51,562 bases of DNA from Candidatus Omnitrophota bacterium. Lineage in GTDB: Bacteria; Omnitrophota; Gorgyraeia; Gygaellales; Profunditerraquicolaceae. Shown piece after piece: positions 49,442 to 51,562 of this stretch (its first letter is position 1; each line of letters opens with the position of its first letter). The notes under the pieces were generated by a model, which was not told the origin of the DNA, did no database searches, and saw only the letters and a program-made list of their open reading frames with translations. Made by a program: the position numbers and the translations under genes. The stretch spans positions 1 through 51,562 of the forward strand of contig JALOQK010000004.1 of the NCBI GenBank assembly GCA_025453395.1, written 5' to 3'.

Positions 49442-50269
49442 TTAATCAGACATAAGTAATGGGTAATGGGTTTTCGGTATCTTCAACACTTGTCCCAATA
49501 TAATTACATCGCTATCTAAATTATTCTCTTCCTTAATACGCGCAACTGATACAGCAAAATCTTTCGCGATCTTATAAAGCGTGTCTTTTGATTTAACGGT
49601 GTAAGAAAAATATCTCTCGGGCTGGGTGAGCGCCCTAGCATCTTGCTTAAAAAGTTTCCTGGCGTAATTGATCGGCAAGGCAAAATTTATGTTCTGCCCG
49701 TCTAAGCGCGAAGCAGTAGTAATGCCGATAACCTGTCCCTTAGTGTTAAAAAGTGGGCCACCGCTGCTTCCATTTGAAACAGGGGTTGTTATTTGAAAGA
49801 CCTTAAAACCTTCATTGACTTTGCGCACCGAACTTACCATGCCGTCGGAAAAAGTATCCTCAAGGCCCAAAGGGTTACCTAAGGCAAAAACCCTGTCCCC
49901 GATTTTAACACTACTACTGTCTGCCAATGGCAAGGCCTTAAAATTATTGCCCCTGATCTTTAAGATCGCGATATCTTTTATTTCATCATAAGCCAAAAGT
50001 TTAACATTGGCGTATTCTTTACCTTTTAATTTCACTACTACCTTTTTCGCGTTATTTACTACATGCAGATTCGTAATCAATATTCCGTCTCTTGTTGCCA
50101 AGAAACCACTTCCAAAGGTAGTACTTTTGCTGGTCAGTGTCCCGATCAAAACCACAGAATCCAGAGAATTCTTATAGATACTAGCGGCGGATAATTCAGC
50201 TTCAGCTTTTGCCGTATGAATTACCGCAAAAGCAAAGATACTTAAGAAAATAAACCGCTTGAAACTCAT
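49442..50269 (-). CDS. Secreted trypsin-like serine protease with LysM domain
   Basis: 275 aa. Signal peptide (about 1-22), trypsin/HtrA-like protease domain (about 27-205) with the triad H69 (TNLHVV), D99 (IKDIAILK) and S169 (GSSGGP), and a LysM domain (about 222-265) that would bind peptidoglycan. There is no PDZ domain, unlike DegP/HtrA. Expected in the periplasm or at the wall. The last residues (HYPLLMSD) are encoded by ATTACCCATTACTTATG words of the family C repeat, so the C-terminus has probably been altered by the repeat. Next to a peptidoglycan-binding lipoprotein. Confidence 0.88.
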   Translation of the reverse strand: MSFKRFIFLSIFAFAVIHTAKAEAELSAASIYKNSLDSVVLIGTLTSKSTTFGSGFLATRDGILITNLHVVNNAKKVVVKLKGKEYANVKLLAYDEIKDIAILKIRGNNFKALPLADSSSVKIGDRVFALGNPLGLEDTFSDGMVSSVRKVNEGFKVFQITTPVSNGSSGGPLFNTKGQVIGITTASRLDGQNINFALPINYARKLFKQDARALTQPERYFSYTVKSKDTLYKIAKDFAVSVARIKEENNLDSDVIILGQVLKIPKTHYPLLMSD

Positions 50270-50283
50270 GGCTTTAATTGCTT

Positions 50284-50727
50284 TTAAGTTAAACGCTGTT
50301 TCACCAAATCGCTTACCACTTTAGGATCTGCCTTGCCGGCGATAATTACACCAACTTCTTTGATTACCTTACCCATATCCCTTATTCCTTGGGCGCCAAC
50401 CGAAGAAATAACCTCCGAGATGATCTTCTTGATCTGTTCTTCGGATAACTCTGCCGGGAGATAAGCCTTTAAAAGAACTAACTCTTTTTCTTCTTTGCCT
50501 GCTAAGTCCGCGCGGTTACCTTTTGTGAACTGCTCAATAGATTCCTGACGCGCCTTGATCTGCTTGCGGATCACCGCTATAGCATCGTTATCATCAAGTT
50601 TGTCTTTCTTTTTGTTCAAAGCAGCGTTGATCATTTCCGCGCGCAAGAAACTTAAAACAGATGTCTTCAAAGAATCCCTGTCTTTCATTGCCTGCTGGTA
50701 ATCTTTCAGTATTTTATCTTCTAACAT
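50284..50727 (-). CDS. GatB/YqeY domain protein
   Basis: 147 aa, all alpha. Matches the YqeY family: LKDYQQAMKDRDSLKTSVLSFLRAEM near the start, RKQIKARQESIEQF in the middle and the C-terminal KVIKEVGVIIAGKADPKVVSDLVKQRL. The domain is the tail domain of GatB and may bind tRNA; the role of the stand-alone protein is not established. The start has AAAGGAGG upstream. Followed 14 nt later by the protease gene. Confidence 0.92.
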   Translation of the reverse strand: MLEDKILKDYQQAMKDRDSLKTSVLSFLRAEMINAALNKKKDKLDDNDAIAVIRKQIKARQESIEQFTKGNRADLAGKEEKELVLLKAYLPAELSEEQIKKIISEVISSVGAQGIRDMGKVIKEVGVIIAGKADPKVVSDLVKQRLT

Positions 50728-50750
50728 GGTTCCTCCTTTAGATACTCTTA

Positions 50751-50984
50751 AATTTAGAATTAAAAATTAAAAATGCAAAATTAGATAATAAAAACAAAAA
50801 ACTTTAAAAAACTAAAAGCATAAATACTAAATACAATACAGAAATTCATAATTTTGAAACCTATAGGATGTCCCTTAACTTTAAAGCATGGTTTATTTTA
50901 ACCTTATTCCTTTTTTCTATTATTTTGTTTTCTGTTTCTTGGTTTATAATCTTTAATTTTAAATTTTTAATTTTTATTTTTTAA
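50751..50984. repeat. Family E word repeat between pfkB and yqeY
   Basis: Left side AAAAATTAAAAATGCAAAATT-type words, right side TTTAATTTTAAATTTTTAATT-type words around a less repetitive centre (about 50840-50910). AT-rich and imperfectly self-complementary. No gene seen here. Confidence 0.7.
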
Positions 50985-51562
50985 TTACAATCTACAAAAC
51001 TTCTTAAATTCCGCAAGCCTCTTATTTAAATCCTTAATGGACAACTTACTTGTCCGGCCAGGCCCAAAATCTTCCACATTAAAAGATGCCGCTACCGTAG
51101 CATAAGCCAAGGCTTTCCTAATGTTGACAGGCGACATATTGCCGAACTTTGCTAAATACCCCATAAAACCTCCGGCAAAGGTATCCCCGGCTCCAGTGGG
51201 GTCTATAACTTTATCTATTGGAAAAGCCGGAAGCGCGAAAATAAAATTATCACTGTAGAAAAACACGCCATGCTCGCCTTTTTTAATTAAAATAAACTTC
51301 GGGCCCATCCGGCGCAAGGATTTAGCTGCTCTAATAAGGTTGCTTTCTCCGGAAAGGTCTTTTGCCTCCTGGTCATTAGCCACATAGATATCTACTTTCT
51401 TCAAAACCTTTAGAAGAGAATCTCTTTTAGTATGGATCCAGTAATTCATGCTATCCAGGCCGACCAGGCGTAAATTTGGCATACTCTCAAGAAGGCTGTT
51501 TTGTATATCCGGGTCAACATTGGCAAGGAATAAATATTTTATATTCCTTTGCTTCTGGCTTA
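50985..51562 (-). CDS. PfkB-family carbohydrate/nucleoside kinase, partial
   Basis: Only the C-terminal ~191 residues are in the window; the reading frame stays open to the edge, so the 5' end is missing. The ribokinase/PfkB signature DPTGAGDTFAGGF, with its catalytic Asp, is present, as are VANDQEAKDLSG and KFILIKKGEHG. The LFLANVDPDIQ segment fits the ribokinase-like fold. The substrate is unknown. The MxYWIHTKRDSL stretch is seen in some adenosine-kinase-like members, but I cannot decide. Confidence 0.88.
   Translation of the reverse strand, partial: SQKQRNIKYLFLANVDPDIQNSLLESMPNLRLVGLDSMNYWIHTKRDSLLKVLKKVDIYVANDQEAKDLSGESNLIRAAKSLRRMGPKFILIKKGEHGVFFYSDNFIFALPAFPIDKVIDPTGAGDTFAGGFMGYLAKFGNMSPVNIRKALAYATVAASFNVEDFGPGRTSKLSIKDLNKRLAEFKKFCRL

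Overview
This 51.6-kb window is a gene-dense bacterial chromosome segment with about 36-40% GC by eye, short spacers, many 4-23 bp gene overlaps and nearly every gene on the minus strand. The gene set is anaerobic: an Rnf complex, a four-gene NAD(P)-linked [FeFe] hydrogenase of the HndABCD type, Fe-S PurF proteins, many lipoproteins and c-di-GMP signalling. From protein style and gene mix I infer an uncultivated Gram-negative-like lineage such as Candidatus Omnitrophota. That placement rests on family resemblance and was not tested by any search.

Layout in minus-strand transcription order, read from the right end. At 51562-48422 lie a partial PfkB sugar kinase, YqeY, a secreted trypsin-like protease with LysM, a peptidoglycan-binding lipoprotein, and the hnd operon, which starts from a near-perfect sigma70 promoter with a Rex-like palindrome. 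At 48417-36470 come the rest of hnd, a PilZ plus CBS-HD-GYP pair, two export or cell-surface genes, a GH1 glycosidase, a cNMP-MinD-patatin fusion, a cohesin-like lipoprotein, a MazG-like enzyme and an NSS transporter. At 34800-33328 lie a lipoprotein, a cold-shock gene with a long leader, tRNA-Phe and tRNA-Thr. At 33309-26454 are an MFS protein, rnfCGDEAB and purN. The only plus-strand genes (23956-26461) encode an FtsH-like protease and an unknown lipoprotein. At 23706-21444 lie eno, ftsB and an initiator tRNA interrupted by a group I intron that carries a homing endonuclease. At 21265-11690 is the purine operon purB-purL-LOG-purQ-purF2-purF-purM. It is followed by an SPFH protein, a nucleotidyltransferase, purD-purE, a TsaC/low-molecular-weight phosphatase fusion, rpiB, glyA, dCMP deaminase, nrdR, a bifunctional nuclease, a CCA-type nucleotidyltransferase, nth and an unknown protein.

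The window covers most de novo purine steps (PurF, D, N, L/Q/S, M, E, B). PurC, PurH and PurA are not here. Energy metabolism is represented by NADH/ferredoxin/H2 interconversion (Hnd) and ferredoxin:NAD+ coupled ion pumping (Rnf).

The most striking item is the 645-nt group I intron inside tRNA-fMet, for which nearly every core helix can be drawn by hand. It encodes a PD-(D/E)XK endonuclease whose start codon sits in P1 and whose Shine-Dalgarno is the tRNA anticodon stem. A second theme is several families of short, drifting word repeats. They form imperfect inverted repeats in the spacers, touch start and stop codons (nrdR) and also occur in frame as Lys-rich inserts in RnfC and PurQ. Other notable items are a glutaminase-dead PurF paralog, a PurS-PurS-PurL fusion, and a cspA leader with a terminator-like hairpin.
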